NCBI GenBank assembly: GCA_015065785.1
Contig: SVPR01000005.1
Location: forward strand, 1 to 64,000
DNA length: 64,000 bases
Reading direction: 5' to 3'
Source of the DNA: Oscillospiraceae bacterium
GTDB taxonomy: Bacteria; Bacillota; Clostridia; Oscillospirales; Acutalibacteraceae
Part shown: positions 1-8,358 of the stretch, piece by piece
Layout: each line of letters begins with the position of its first letter
Position numbering within the stretch: position 1 is the stretch's first letter
Translations under genes and position numbers: made by a program
Notes under the pieces: generated by a model
The model's database searches: none
The model's input: only the letters and a program-made list of their open reading frames with translations
Told to the model about the DNA's origin: nothing

Positions 1-1613
1 AATTCGGTTTTATCTTTATTAAAAAGAACACCGTTATCATCGCTTAAATAAGTGCTATTATTTACATCAACTTCTATTGATGTAAGAGCTGTGCAACTAT
101 AAAAAGCAGAATTACTAATTGTTGTTACACTTTCTGGAATTGTTATTGATATAAGTTCAATGCAAAAATAAAATGCACCAGCACCAATTGTTGTTACACT
201 ATCAGGGATTGTTACTGATGCAAGAGCTTCACAACCACTAAAAGCATAATCACCAATCGATGTTACACTATTACCAATTGTTACTGTTTCAAGTGATGTG
301 CAACTGCTAAAAGCGTGAATACCAATTGATGTTACAGGCTTACCATTGTATGTCGCAGGTATTTTGAGTTCACCTGAGATTGATGTGTCACAGCCTGTTA
401 CAGAATACGCTATAACCTCGTTATTATCATTACGTTTTTCTGTAAAAGTTAATTTTTTAATCTGTTCACTTTCTGCCTTAGAATAATCATTGAAAATATA
501 TGGTATATTATTTGTTTTTGCAAATTGGTGAGCGTAGGAACCAAGCACAACTGTTAAAGTCATATTTTCGCACCCATAAAAAGCAAAATCACCAATACTT
601 GTTACACTCTTTGGAATTGTTATAGATGCAAGTTCAGAGCAACCATAAAAAGCACTATTACCAATTGTTGTTACACTGTCGGGAATTATTACTGATGCAA
701 GTGAAGTACAACCCTGAAAAGCATAACTACCAATTGTTTGTACAGCTTCACCAATTGTTACTGATGTAAGAGCTGTGCAAGCAATAAAAACCCCTTCACC
801 AATTGTTGTCACACTGTCCGGGATTGTTACTGATTCAAGATAAGTGCAACCCTGAAAAGCTATACGACCAATACTTGTTACACTATCTAAAATAGTATAA
901 CTTGTCGCATCTTTGCCTGCTGGGTAATAAATTAGTTCGTTTTTTTCTTTATTAAAAAGAACACCTTCAACACTTGAATAATTTTTATTAGCATCATCTA
1001 CGGTTATTGTCGTAAGTGATATGCAACCTCTAAAAGCATCTTCCGCAATTGTTGTTACACCTTTGCCAATTGTTACTGATGTAAGGGATCTGCAAGAAGC
1101 AAAAACAGATTCACTAATTGTTGTCACACTGTCTGGGATTGTTACTGATGTAAGTTTTTCGCAATAAAAAAAAGCATATTTAAAAATTGCTGTCACACTG
1201 TCTGGGATTGTTACTGATGTAAGTTTTTCGCAATCAGAAAAAGCATATTCACCAATTGTTGTCACTCTGTCTGGGATTGTTACTGATGTAAGTTCAATGC
1301 AATCATCAAAAGCAAAATTACCAATTGTTGTCACGCTATTTCCAATAACAACCTTTGTTATTTCATATTGGTAACTATACCAAGGCATATTAGAACCATC
1401 ATAATCCGCCATAGCACCTGTGCCACTTATGGTGAGAATGCCATCAGAGTCAAGTGACCAGGTAACACTACCTACACCACCTTCATTTGTACTCGCACCA
1501 CAAGTACCACTTGCAGTAATTTCTGCAGCAAAGGCAGTAATTGTTACAGGGGCACTAAAGCAAATGCCGACTGCAAGAATTAATGCTAAAAATAAACATA
1601 ACGTTCTTTTCAT
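1..1613 (-). CDS. Secreted leucine-rich-repeat (BspA-type) protein, C-terminus outside window
   Basis: The frame stays open from an ATG at 1613 to the window edge, so the gene is 3'-partial (537 codons seen). An AAAGGAG ribosome site lies just upstream. Residues 1-30 form a signal peptide (MKRTLCLFLALILAV, then an AFA-A cleavage site). From about residue 80 there are 14 LRR_5-type units of about 23 residues with the pattern IGxxAFxGCxxLTSVTIPDSVTT. Units 5, 10 and 14 are followed by divergent inserts; the one after unit 10 has the GSYAHQFAKTNNIPYIF form common in BspA proteins. The family is cell-surface or secreted and is linked to adhesion or protein binding. The gene lies 39 bases downstream of the TetR gene with no visible terminator between them, so the two may be co-transcribed. 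Cell attachment domains, if present, lie beyond the edge. Confidence 0.9.
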   Translation of the reverse strand, partial: MKRTLCLFLALILAVGICFSAPVTITAFAAEITASGTCGASTNEGGVGSVTWSLDSDGILTISGTGAMADYDGSNMPWYSYQYEITKVVIGNSVTTIGNFAFDDCIELTSVTIPDRVTTIGEYAFSDCEKLTSVTIPDSVTAIFKYAFFYCEKLTSVTIPDSVTTISESVFASCRSLTSVTIGKGVTTIAEDAFRGCISLTTITVDDANKNYSSVEGVLFNKEKNELIYYPAGKDATSYTILDSVTSIGRIAFQGCTYLESVTIPDSVTTIGEGVFIACTALTSVTIGEAVQTIGSYAFQGCTSLASVIIPDSVTTIGNSAFYGCSELASITIPKSVTSIGDFAFYGCENMTLTVVLGSYAHQFAKTNNIPYIFNDYSKAESEQIKKLTFTEKRNDNNEVIAYSVTGCDTSISGELKIPATYNGKPVTSIGIHAFSSCTSLETVTIGNSVTSIGDYAFSGCEALASVTIPDSVTTIGAGAFYFCIELISITIPESVTTISNSAFYSCTALTSIEVDVNNSTYLSDDNGVLFNKDKTE

Positions 1614-1652
1614 AAAAATTTCTCCTTTATGATTTAATCTGTATTTTAAAAT

Positions 1653-2345
1653 TTATTTTGCTATTTTTTCTAACTGAGCCTTGTTCTTTACGTCAACATA
1701 TATGCAAAACTCATTTAATATATTTCGTCCTATCTCTCTGTAATCCATACTGAGTACGCTTTGCAGTAACGACTTTCTTATATTCTCAGGAACGTCATAT
1801 ATTTTCATAATAACGTCGAGACTACTCTTAATTCGTTTTTCTAAAGATACTTCTGCAGTATCTTCTGTCACGAGCATAGAATACTCAATACCAGAAACAA
1901 TATTTTCTGCAATTATAAAATCGGTTTCTGACCAACCCTTGCAATACTCTGAAAACACTGTTTTAGTTTTTTGTGTATCACTTTCACGAATAATTTTTAG
2001 TGGCAACGAATGAGTGTAAGCTGAAATATAAAAATCCTTTGCAACAGGGTTTTCATCGCACACCGAGGCAATAGTTGCTAACTCCAGAAGGTAAGCTAAC
2101 AACGAGCTTTTACCATCGGTTGTTACTTTCTCCATAATCTGCCACTGAAACACACAAAGCTCTCTAACAAGCTCTGCTAACAAATGCTCTTTTGTGGGAA
2201 AATAAAAGGTTAAATTACCCGTGCTTATACCGAGCTTTTGGGCTATAGTAGTAACATAAGAAGCCGTGTAACCCTTTTCTAAAAAAAGTTCCATTGAGCA
2301 TTGTAAAATTTCTAATTTTGTGTTAATAATTTTTCTTTTCGCCAT
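1653..2345 (-). CDS. TetR/AcrR family transcriptional regulator
   Basis: 230 residues. The N-terminal TetR domain (residues 8-58) contains the helix-turn-helix at about 28-49 (TIAQKLGISTGNLTFYFPTK). The C-terminal ligand/dimerisation region is not recognisable. The family represses its own and neighbouring genes and is released by a small ligand, which is unknown here. The ATG at 2345 follows an AGAGG site. A consensus promoter with two near-identical 16-bp boxes lies directly upstream, so autoregulation is likely. The downstream LRR protein gene may be controlled by the same transcript. Confidence 0.9.
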   Translation of the reverse strand: MAKRKIINTKLEILQCSMELFLEKGYTASYVTTIAQKLGISTGNLTFYFPTKEHLLAELVRELCVFQWQIMEKVTTDGKSSLLAYLLELATIASVCDENPVAKDFYISAYTHSLPLKIIRESDTQKTKTVFSEYCKGWSETDFIIAENIVSGIEYSMLVTEDTAEVSLEKRIKSSLDVIMKIYDVPENIRKSLLQSVLSMDYREIGRNILNEFCIYVDVKNKAQLEKIAK

Positions 2346-2364
2346 TTATATAATACCTCTATTT

Positions 2365-2422
2365 TAGTAACAGTGCTATTATATGACTTCTGTTCAGCAA
2401 TGTCAATAGTAATAGTGCTATT
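2365..2422 (-). promoter_or_regulatory. TetR gene promoter with duplicated operator-like boxes
   Basis: On the minus strand TTGACA (2401-2406) and TATAAT (2378-2383) are 17 bp apart, a perfect sigma-A promoter. The box TAGTAACAGTGCTATT (2365-2380) overlaps the -10. A second copy, TAGTAATAGTGCTATT (2407-2422, 15 of 16 bases identical), abuts the -35. Each box has AATAG/CTATT-like dyad ends. The placement fits two operator sites for the TetR protein encoded just downstream. Confidence 0.75.
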
Positions 2423-2503
2423 CTTTTAATTTACAATTGATTTTCTGATTAAATTAAATTTTAAATAACGCTAAAACCGTTGATAATCAAGGGTTTTCGG
2501 ATT

Positions 2504-2527
2504 CAATCATAGAACCGTCCCCTGATT
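2504..2527. repeat. Possible REP-like short palindrome
   Basis: The stretch has AATCA and TGATT ends around a GAACCGTCCCC core. The core resembles short dispersed repeats I recall from Clostridia genomes. Only one copy is seen here, so the repeat status is a guess. Confidence 0.25.
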
Positions 2528-2550
2528 TCGTTGAATTTGATATATTTTTA

Positions 2551-2579
2551 TTGTAGCAACTCGTATTGTATGGTATAAT
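2551..2579 (+). promoter_or_regulatory. Promoter for the 2613 gene
   Basis: TTGTAG (2551-2556), a 17-bp spacer and TATAAT (2574-2579) preceded by TGG, an extended -10. It lies 34 bp ahead of the ATG at 2613 and probably drives the 108-residue ORF, GH78 and the GNAT gene together. Confidence 0.65.
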
Positions 2580-2612
2580 CAGCTCAACAAACTTGAATTT
2601 GATGGAGATATT

Positions 2613-2939
2613 ATGGCTGAAATACATTACGATTCAAAAACAAAAATGCTCGGTGGTTTCCCAAAAATAAAAAAGCTCGGTGCTGTCAGTCCCAATGGTG
2701 AAAGCACACCTTTTGTATGGTATAACCGTTTATTAAGACTTGAGCTTGACGATGCCACAAACGGCGTTGATTCCGATTATAAAACATCTGCAATAATCCG
2801 TGACAGAGAAACAGGTGAAATTTTCTCGCGTTTAGGCGAGGGCTGTTATCATTATTCGCTTTATACTGAAAACAACACGGTTTATGTTCTCGGAACAAAA
2901 AGTGGAAACGGAATGTTTACATATTTTCAAATACAATAA
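2613..2939 (+). CDS. Hypothetical protein, possibly a truncated beta-propeller/GH43-like N-terminus
   Basis: 108 residues starting at an ATG behind TGGAG. No signal peptide or membrane segment is seen. The last third (YSLYTENNTVYVLGTKSGNG) has the alternating pattern of a propeller blade and resembles the first blade of GH43-type enzymes, which normally continue for about 300 residues. Here the frame stops after FTYFQIQ. It could therefore be a remnant or a genuine small protein. It is the first gene ahead of the GH78 gene (34 bp gap), so a link to rhamnoside use is possible but not shown. I do not recognise a specific family. Confidence 0.55.
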   Translation: MAEIHYDSKTKMLGGFPKIKKLGAVSPNGESTPFVWYNRLLRLELDDATNGVDSDYKTSAIIRDRETGEIFSRLGEGCYHYSLYTENNTVYVLGTKSGNGMFTYFQIQ

Positions 2940-2973
2940 GCTTTATCACCACAAATAATATCAGGGGGTTCCT

Positions 2974-5298
2974 ATGCAAATTTTACAGACAATTATTTCT
3001 TATCTTGCAATTGCAGCCGCATTTATTTCTTCACTTTTTCCTCAGGGGGATTTAACAATGGTACCATATACAAATGATTACGAGATTCCCGACAGTATTC
3101 CCGAATACACTGTAATTTCTACCGAAGAGAAATCCGACTGGAAAGCAAAATGGATTTGGGATAAGGAAAACCTTAAAGAGAAAAATGTCTTTTTGTGCTT
3201 TAATAAAAAGGTGACTCTTGAAAAAAAGCCCGAAGAACTTATTGCTGATATCTCAGCAGACTCGAAATACTGGCTTTACATAAACGGGAAAACCGTTGTT
3301 TTTGAGGGAAGCGTTAAAAGAGGTCCAGAGAAAAACAGCGGATATTACGACAGTATAGATATTGCCCCATATCTTAATGTGGGTGAAAATTCAATTTGTG
3401 CTCTTGTGTGGTATTGGGACAACGAAACAAGTTACTCTTACTCTGGTAGCGGTCAGGGTGGTTTCATTTTTGAAGCAATAAATGATAGCATCAGCATAAT
3501 TTCTGACAAAAGCTGGAAAGTAAAAAGAAACTCCGCTTTCGTTGACAGTTCTCTTTATCCGCCTAATTACAGACTTCCCGAATACAGTATTTATTATGAT
3601 GCAAGAGAAGCTATGGGCAATTGGATAAATAAAGCTTATGATTTTTCATCCTGGGAAAATGCAACCGAATATGCAGTTGGTGGCGAGGGTGCTTACGGCA
3701 AGCTTTATCCGAGAGGAATACCATTTCTAAAAGATTACGGTCTTAAAGACTATGAAAATTCAAAGAATTATGAAAATTATGCAGTAAGTAAATTTTCCGG
3801 TGAAAAAATCACCGTAAATATTCCCTATAATGCACAAATTACTCCATATTTAAAAATCATAGCTCCTGCCGGTAAAAAAATCCGCATAACGACTGAAAAC
3901 ACTTTAATCGGCGCAGTTTCGACTACCTATATAACTAAAGAGGGCGAACAGGAGTTTGAGGCTCTGGGTTGGTTTAACGGAGAGCATATTACTTATAAAA
4001 TACCAAAAGGCGTTACAGTTGTTTCTCTTAAATACCGTGAAACAGGCTACGACAGTTCATTCTGCGGTGACTTTAAATGCGATGATGAATTCTTAAATTC
4101 ACTGTGGCAAAAATCTCTCAGAACACTCTATGTTACTATGCGTGACAATTTCATGGATTGCCCCGACAGAGAACGGGCTCAGTGGTGGGGCGATGTTACA
4201 AGTGAAATGATTATGACAATGTACTCTATGGACAGTAATTCATACTTACTGTATCAAAAAGGTGTAGAGGCGATGCTTTCTCACATTGACGACACAAAAG
4301 TGCTTCAGACTGTTGTGCCGATAAGCGGTGATTATTTTGAGCTTCCCGTTCAACAGCTTGCAGGAATTGTAGGCTTCCTCACCTACTATGAATACACCGG
4401 TGACAAGGCTTTTTTAGAAAAGGTTTATATGGCTTCCCTTGACTACCTTAAGCTTTGGGAAATTGGTGAAAATAATCTTGTCGTTCATCGCAGTGGCTCG
4501 TGGGATTGGCCAGACTGGGGCAACAAGGCAGATATGACTGCTATTGAAAATGCGTGGGTTTACCATGCCCTTTCTGCTACAGAAAAAATGGCAGAGATTT
4601 TAGAAAAAGAAGATGACCTTTCATTTATTACCGAAAGAAAAGAGATTATTAAAAAAGGTTACAAAGCTCTCTGGACAGAAGCAGGCTACAAAAGTGAAGA
4701 TGTAAAAAATCCTGATGACAGAGCAAATGCTCTTGCGGTTTTGTCGGGACTTGCAGAAAAAGAGCAATATGATACTATTACAAATGTTCTCGAAGCCACT
4801 AAAAATTCAAGTCCATATATGGAATATTATGTTCTTGAAGCCCTTTGCAAAATGGGAGAATATGAAGTGGCAAGGGACAGAATCAAAGACAGATATGAGG
4901 GTATGATGAACGAAGATTACTCTACTCTCTGGGAATTCTGGGACTCCTGGCGAGGCACTAAAAACCACGCCTGGAGTGGTGGCCCTCTTGTTATAATGAG
5001 TAAGCATTTTGCAGGTATTACTCCACTTGAGGCAGGCTATAAAAAGGTTAAAATTGAGCCTCAATATGCTTTGTCTGACAAAATGGGCTGTACTGTTCCG
5101 AGTGTAAAAGGGTTAATTACTCTGAATTTTGAAAAGACTGACGGAGCTTATAACATCAACCTTACCCTCCCACAAGATATGAATGCTGTTTTGTATGTCC
5201 CCGATGGTGCTACTGTAAATATCAATTCAAAATCTTACTACCGGAATGGTGAGTATGTAAATGGCGAAAATGGTAAAGTGGAGATTGTAGAAAGGTGA
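2974..5298 (+). CDS. GH78 alpha-L-rhamnosidase-like glycosidase
   Basis: 774 residues. GH78 enzymes remove terminal alpha-L-rhamnose by inversion. The N-terminal half holds beta-sandwich modules (WKAKWIWD; WLYINGKTVVFEGSVKRGP). The (alpha/alpha)6 catalytic domain contains the signature MDCPDRERAQWWGD near residues 394-407, whose Glu400 is the likely general acid. The C-terminal sandwich begins near GGPLVIMSKHFAGITPLEAG. Residues 3-21 are hydrophobic. Two starts each have their own AGGGGG-type ribosome site: ATG 2974 and in-frame ATG 3058 (residue 29), which would omit the hydrophobic segment. The gene lies between the 108-residue ORF and a GNAT gene in one run. The family assignment is firm; substrate specificity is inferred. 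Confidence 0.88.
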   Translation: MQILQTIISYLAIAAAFISSLFPQGDLTMVPYTNDYEIPDSIPEYTVISTEEKSDWKAKWIWDKENLKEKNVFLCFNKKVTLEKKPEELIADISADSKYWLYINGKTVVFEGSVKRGPEKNSGYYDSIDIAPYLNVGENSICALVWYWDNETSYSYSGSGQGGFIFEAINDSISIISDKSWKVKRNSAFVDSSLYPPNYRLPEYSIYYDAREAMGNWINKAYDFSSWENATEYAVGGEGAYGKLYPRGIPFLKDYGLKDYENSKNYENYAVSKFSGEKITVNIPYNAQITPYLKIIAPAGKKIRITTENTLIGAVSTTYITKEGEQEFEALGWFNGEHITYKIPKGVTVVSLKYRETGYDSSFCGDFKCDDEFLNSLWQKSLRTLYVTMRDNFMDCPDRERAQWWGDVTSEMIMTMYSMDSNSYLLYQKGVEAMLSHIDDTKVLQTVVPISGDYFELPVQQLAGIVGFLTYYEYTGDKAFLEKVYMASLDYLKLWEIGENNLVVHRSGSWDWPDWGNKADMTAIENAWVYHALSATEKMAEILEKEDDLSFITERKEIIKKGYKALWTEAGYKSEDVKNPDDRANALAVLSGLAEKEQYDTITNVLEATKNSSPYMEYYVLEALCKMGEYEVARDRIKDRYEGMMNEDYSTLWEFWDSWRGTKNHAWSGGPLVIMSKHFAGITPLEAGYKKVKIEPQYALSDKMGCTVPSVKGLITLNFEKTDGAYNINLTLPQDMNAVLYVPDGATVNINSKSYYRNGEYVNGENGKVEIVER

Positions 5299-5302
5299 AA
5301 AT

Positions 5303-5881
5303 ATGGATTTTGTTGATTATTTGATGATGTATAAAGCAGTAGAATCAAAAGAATGCCCTGAAGAATTTAATGGCTTTACTTTCAGAAAATTTGACGGTAG
5401 CGAAAGCGACATAAAGCTTTGGTATGAAATTTGCAGGTGCGGTATTATACGAGATGACGAAACACTTGAATCTTCTTACAGAACACGACTTATAGAGCAT
5501 ATCGGTTACAACCCCGACACTATATTTTTTGTTATGCTCGATGGCAAAGAGGTTGCTACTGTTACTGCACTCACAGAAGAAAATGGCACAGGCTGGCTTC
5601 ACATGGTAACTGCAAAGCCCGAAGCACGAGGCAAGGGTGTCGCTAAATATCTTATTTCTATTGCAGAAGCGGCACTTTATAAATCAGGAATGGAAAAAAT
5701 TCTTTTACAAACAAAAGAATTTCGTGCGGTTGCAATTAAAGCATATTTAAGTGCAGGCTATAAGCCGGTTCTTTACACTGATGAAATGGAAGAACGATGG
5801 ACTGCTTTTCTTAATGAATATGGTTATTCTAAGATTGATGCGGTTGATGAAGATGGAAATTTTTTGAAGACTTTAAATTGA
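5303..5881 (+). CDS. GNAT family N-acetyltransferase
   Basis: 192 residues. The acetyl-CoA binding motif EARGKGVAKYL lies at about residues 108-117 (R109-G110-K111-G112), followed by the usual helix and the SAGYKPV strand near the C-terminus. The family transfers an acetyl group from acetyl-CoA to an amine; the acceptor here is unknown. The ATG is 4 bp after the GH78 stop, and its ribosome site (AAAGGTGA) overlaps the end of GH78, so the two are translationally linked. The gene ends just before a strong hairpin. Confidence 0.85.
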   Translation: MDFVDYLMMYKAVESKECPEEFNGFTFRKFDGSESDIKLWYEICRCGIIRDDETLESSYRTRLIEHIGYNPDTIFFVMLDGKEVATVTALTEENGTGWLHMVTAKPEARGKGVAKYLISIAEAALYKSGMEKILLQTKEFRAVAIKAYLSAGYKPVLYTDEMEERWTAFLNEYGYSKIDAVDEDGNFLKTLN

Positions 5882-5885
5882 TATA

Positions 5886-5925
5886 AAAACAGGTGGCTCG
5901 AATTTTAATTCAAGCCACCTGTTTT
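5886..5925. terminator. Bidirectional terminator between convergent genes
   Basis: A 19-bp near-perfect stem (5886-5904 with 5907-5925, one mismatch that becomes G-U on the minus strand) with a two-base loop. A-rich and T-rich flanks suit termination on both strands. Confidence 0.85.
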
Positions 5926-5931
5926 ACTTTA

Positions 5932-6993
5932 TTAAAGAACGATTTCTTTGCCTTTTTCTGCAGACTCATATATTGCACACAGAATTTTTATCATATCCAC
6001 ACCCTGAGAAGGCTTGAAAACAGGTTCTGCGCCCTCAGTAATAACATCAATGAAATTACGGATATTTTTCTTGTGTCCGTTAGTATCAATATCGCCTTTA
6101 GGGATAATATCGAGAAGTTGACCATCTTCCTCTGTGAAGAATTCAACCTCGTTTTCTTTCCACTTAAGACCTGCTTTTGTTCCTCTGAGCTCAACAAAAC
6201 GGTTTTCTTCTTTAATATTTGATGCCCAGCTGAATTCTATCTGAAGAACTGCACCATTATCAAAACGAATCATACCCATTGCAAGGTCTTCAACATCAAA
6301 TGTACCCTCTTTGTTTGCATCGCCGAACTTTGAGTTTTCAGAATCGCTTGTGTCGTTGTCTGCGAATTTAGTGTATGTATTTGCACTTACCGCAACAGGA
6401 GTAGGGTTGCCCATAAGCCACACTGCAAGGTCTATCATATGAACGCCAAGGTCAATAAGCGGTCCGCCACCAGACTGTGCCTTTGTTGTGAACCATCCGC
6501 CTTTGCCGGGGATACCTCTGCGTCTTTGCCAACCGCAACGACCGCAATAGATTTCGCCCATTCTTCCATCTTCAACAAATTTCTTTGCGTACTGCGAAGC
6601 ATTAACAAAACGGTTGTTTCTGATAACCATAAGCACCTTGCCTGCCTCGTCAGCGGCATTTTTCATTTTAAGAACCTCAGTAACATCAATAGCGTCAGGC
6701 TTTTCGCATAACACATGCTTGCCTGCCTTAAATGCATCAACCGCAATTATAGAGTGAAGATAGTTTGGTGTGCATATATCAACAGCGTCAATGCTTTCGT
6801 CCTTGAGTAATTCTTTATAATCTGTATATACTGCTGCATCCGGGTAATATTTATCCCTTAGTGCAATTGCTCTCTCTTCAATAATATCGCAAAAGGCTAC
6901 AACCTCTGCTCTGTCGTCTTCATAATAATTTTTGATATGACTTCCACGGCAGATACCACCGTTGCCGATAAGTGCAATTCTCAATTTTGACAT
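5932..6993 (-). CDS. Gfo/Idh/MocA family NAD(P)-dependent sugar oxidoreductase
   Basis: 353 residues. The N-terminal Rossmann fold begins with GNGGICRGSH (10-19). The EKP motif is at 96-98 and the catalytic segment GGPLIDLGVH at 175-184 (D180, H184). These enzymes oxidise or reduce hydroxyls of sugars, inositols or glycosides, and in gut bacteria they often act in sugar-derivative catabolism. The substrate cannot be read from the sequence. The ATG at 6993 follows AGGAGG. It is a single gene, convergent with the GH78/GNAT run. Confidence 0.9.
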   Translation of the reverse strand: MSKLRIALIGNGGICRGSHIKNYYEDDRAEVVAFCDIIEERAIALRDKYYPDAAVYTDYKELLKDESIDAVDICTPNYLHSIIAVDAFKAGKHVLCEKPDAIDVTEVLKMKNAADEAGKVLMVIRNNRFVNASQYAKKFVEDGRMGEIYCGRCGWQRRRGIPGKGGWFTTKAQSGGGPLIDLGVHMIDLAVWLMGNPTPVAVSANTYTKFADNDTSDSENSKFGDANKEGTFDVEDLAMGMIRFDNGAVLQIEFSWASNIKEENRFVELRGTKAGLKWKENEVEFFTEEDGQLLDIIPKGDIDTNGHKKNIRNFIDVITEGAEPVFKPSQGVDMIKILCAIYESAEKGKEIVL

Positions 6994-7072
6994 AAATTTT
7001 TCCTCCTGTACGATATATTATAATTTCATTATATCATCCTTTATTAAAATTTCAATATTTTATCTTTCTATC

Positions 7073-7100
7073 TTTACTTTTTTCTTTCCTTTGATATAAT
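7073..7100 (+). promoter_or_regulatory. Promoter for the Eis-like acetyltransferase gene
   Basis: TTTACT (7073-7078), a 16-bp spacer and a perfect TATAAT (7095-7100), 30 bp ahead of the ATG at 7130. Confidence 0.55.
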
Positions 7101-7129
7101 GAAAATATATTTCTTCAAGGAGAACCATT

Positions 7130-8284
7130 ATGGAAGTAAGATTCATTAAACCCGAAGAAGCAGCGGATTTTCTTAAAATTTCTGCCGCATCATTTATATG
7201 GAAATTTGACAAAGAAATCGATAACAAACTTGATATGCCCGTGCTCGGTGCATTTCATAACAAAAAACTTATTGCAGGTGCAGAAATTTACAATCACAAG
7301 TGTAACTATTGTGGCAATATTATTAACACACTCGTTCTCGACGGTATTTGCAGTCAACCTGAATATCGCAGAATTGGCGGTGTAAAAGCACTCTTTGATG
7401 AAGTCTGTAAAACTGCAATTGAAAACGACATAACTGTCGGTTTTCTTTCACCGTTCTCTATTTCCTACTATGAAAAATTCGGTTTTGCAAATCTTAACCG
7501 TTCTTTCTCAATTAAAGTACCTTTTAATAATCTTTCTGATTTTGAGCGTTCTAACGATGTTGAACTCTACACTGGTGAGCAGTTCAACGAATTGTGTGAG
7601 TTTCACAACAAATGCGCCCAAAAAGAAAACCTTATGACTTTAAGAGATAATAAAAATCAATTCTGCGACACACCTTTAGAAAGTACAGATTATACATACA
7701 TTCACAGAAATTCTAAAGGCGAAGCAGACGGATATGTTCGTTTTAAAGTAAATCGCCCCAACGAGCTCGTTGCAGAAGAATTATTCTTTTTAACTCCCGA
7801 TGCACTTTCGGGAATTATAGGTTTTTTACGAAATTATGATGGCATAGTAAAAACTCTGGTTGTAAAAAAGCAGTACACAGGTTCACCTTTTGCTTGTATT
7901 GCTGACAGAATAGATAACACAAATTATGAATTTACAGGTGGCATTGCTGCAAGAATTTATAATCTTAAAAAATTACTTGAAAACAATGTTTACCCCGAAA
8001 AACACGGAAAATTCAGCATATTAAGTCTTGATACTTCAGAACAAAACAACGGCATATTCTGCGTTGAATATGAAAACGGTAAAGCAACTGTTACTAAAAG
8101 GAACAGTGGTGATTACGATATAGCCCTCACACCTTCTGCTGCGGCAAGATTACTTCTTGCAGGAGAAGGTCACACAAAAGAAACAGCAGTTTTTATTGAT
8201 GGTGTTGACCTCAAAAATAATGCAGATGATTTCTTCAGGGCTTTCCCATACCGCCCAACGCATTTTATTGAGTATATATGTTAA
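7130..8284 (+). CDS. Eis-like GNAT acetyltransferase with sterol-carrier-like C-terminal domain
   Basis: 384 residues, the usual length for the Eis-like group, which carries two GNAT folds followed by an SCP2-type domain. The first GNAT domain shows LDGICSQPEYRRIGGVKALF (about 75-100) and FLSPFSISYYEKFGFA. The C-terminal part (ARIYNLKKLL onward) matches the SCP2-like portion. Eis enzymes acetylate amines such as aminoglycosides in mycobacteria, but most Firmicute members have unknown substrates. Start chosen at the ATG behind AAGGAGA. Confidence 0.85.
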   Translation: MEVRFIKPEEAADFLKISAASFIWKFDKEIDNKLDMPVLGAFHNKKLIAGAEIYNHKCNYCGNIINTLVLDGICSQPEYRRIGGVKALFDEVCKTAIENDITVGFLSPFSISYYEKFGFANLNRSFSIKVPFNNLSDFERSNDVELYTGEQFNELCEFHNKCAQKENLMTLRDNKNQFCDTPLESTDYTYIHRNSKGEADGYVRFKVNRPNELVAEELFFLTPDALSGIIGFLRNYDGIVKTLVVKKQYTGSPFACIADRIDNTNYEFTGGIAARIYNLKKLLENNVYPEKHGKFSILSLDTSEQNNGIFCVEYENGKATVTKRNSGDYDIALTPSAAARLLLAGEGHTKETAVFIDGVDLKNNADDFFRAFPYRPTHFIEYIC

Positions 8285-8300
8285 ATAAAACAGTAAAACA

Positions 8301-8341
8301 AAAAGGGAGACTCGAATTTTTAAATTCAAGTCTCCCTTTTT
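8301..8341. terminator. Bidirectional terminator
   Basis: The stem AAAAGGGAGACTCGAATTT (8301-8319) pairs with 8322-8340 and is followed by T residues. It serves the acetyltransferase gene and the convergent MalY-type gene. Its tip shares CTCGAATTT/AATTCAAG with the hairpin at 5886. Confidence 0.85.
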
Positions 8342-8358
8342 TCACATAAAACACTTTC

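Noticed and set aside
1-1400. Regular direct repeats that could suggest a CRISPR or satellite array
   Set aside because: The roughly 69-bp period encodes in-frame leucine-rich repeats; there are no unique spacers of CRISPR type and no cas genes.
5893-6222. 109-residue plus-strand frame after the GNAT gene
   Set aside because: Begins inside a terminator hairpin and is antisense to the oxidoreductase.
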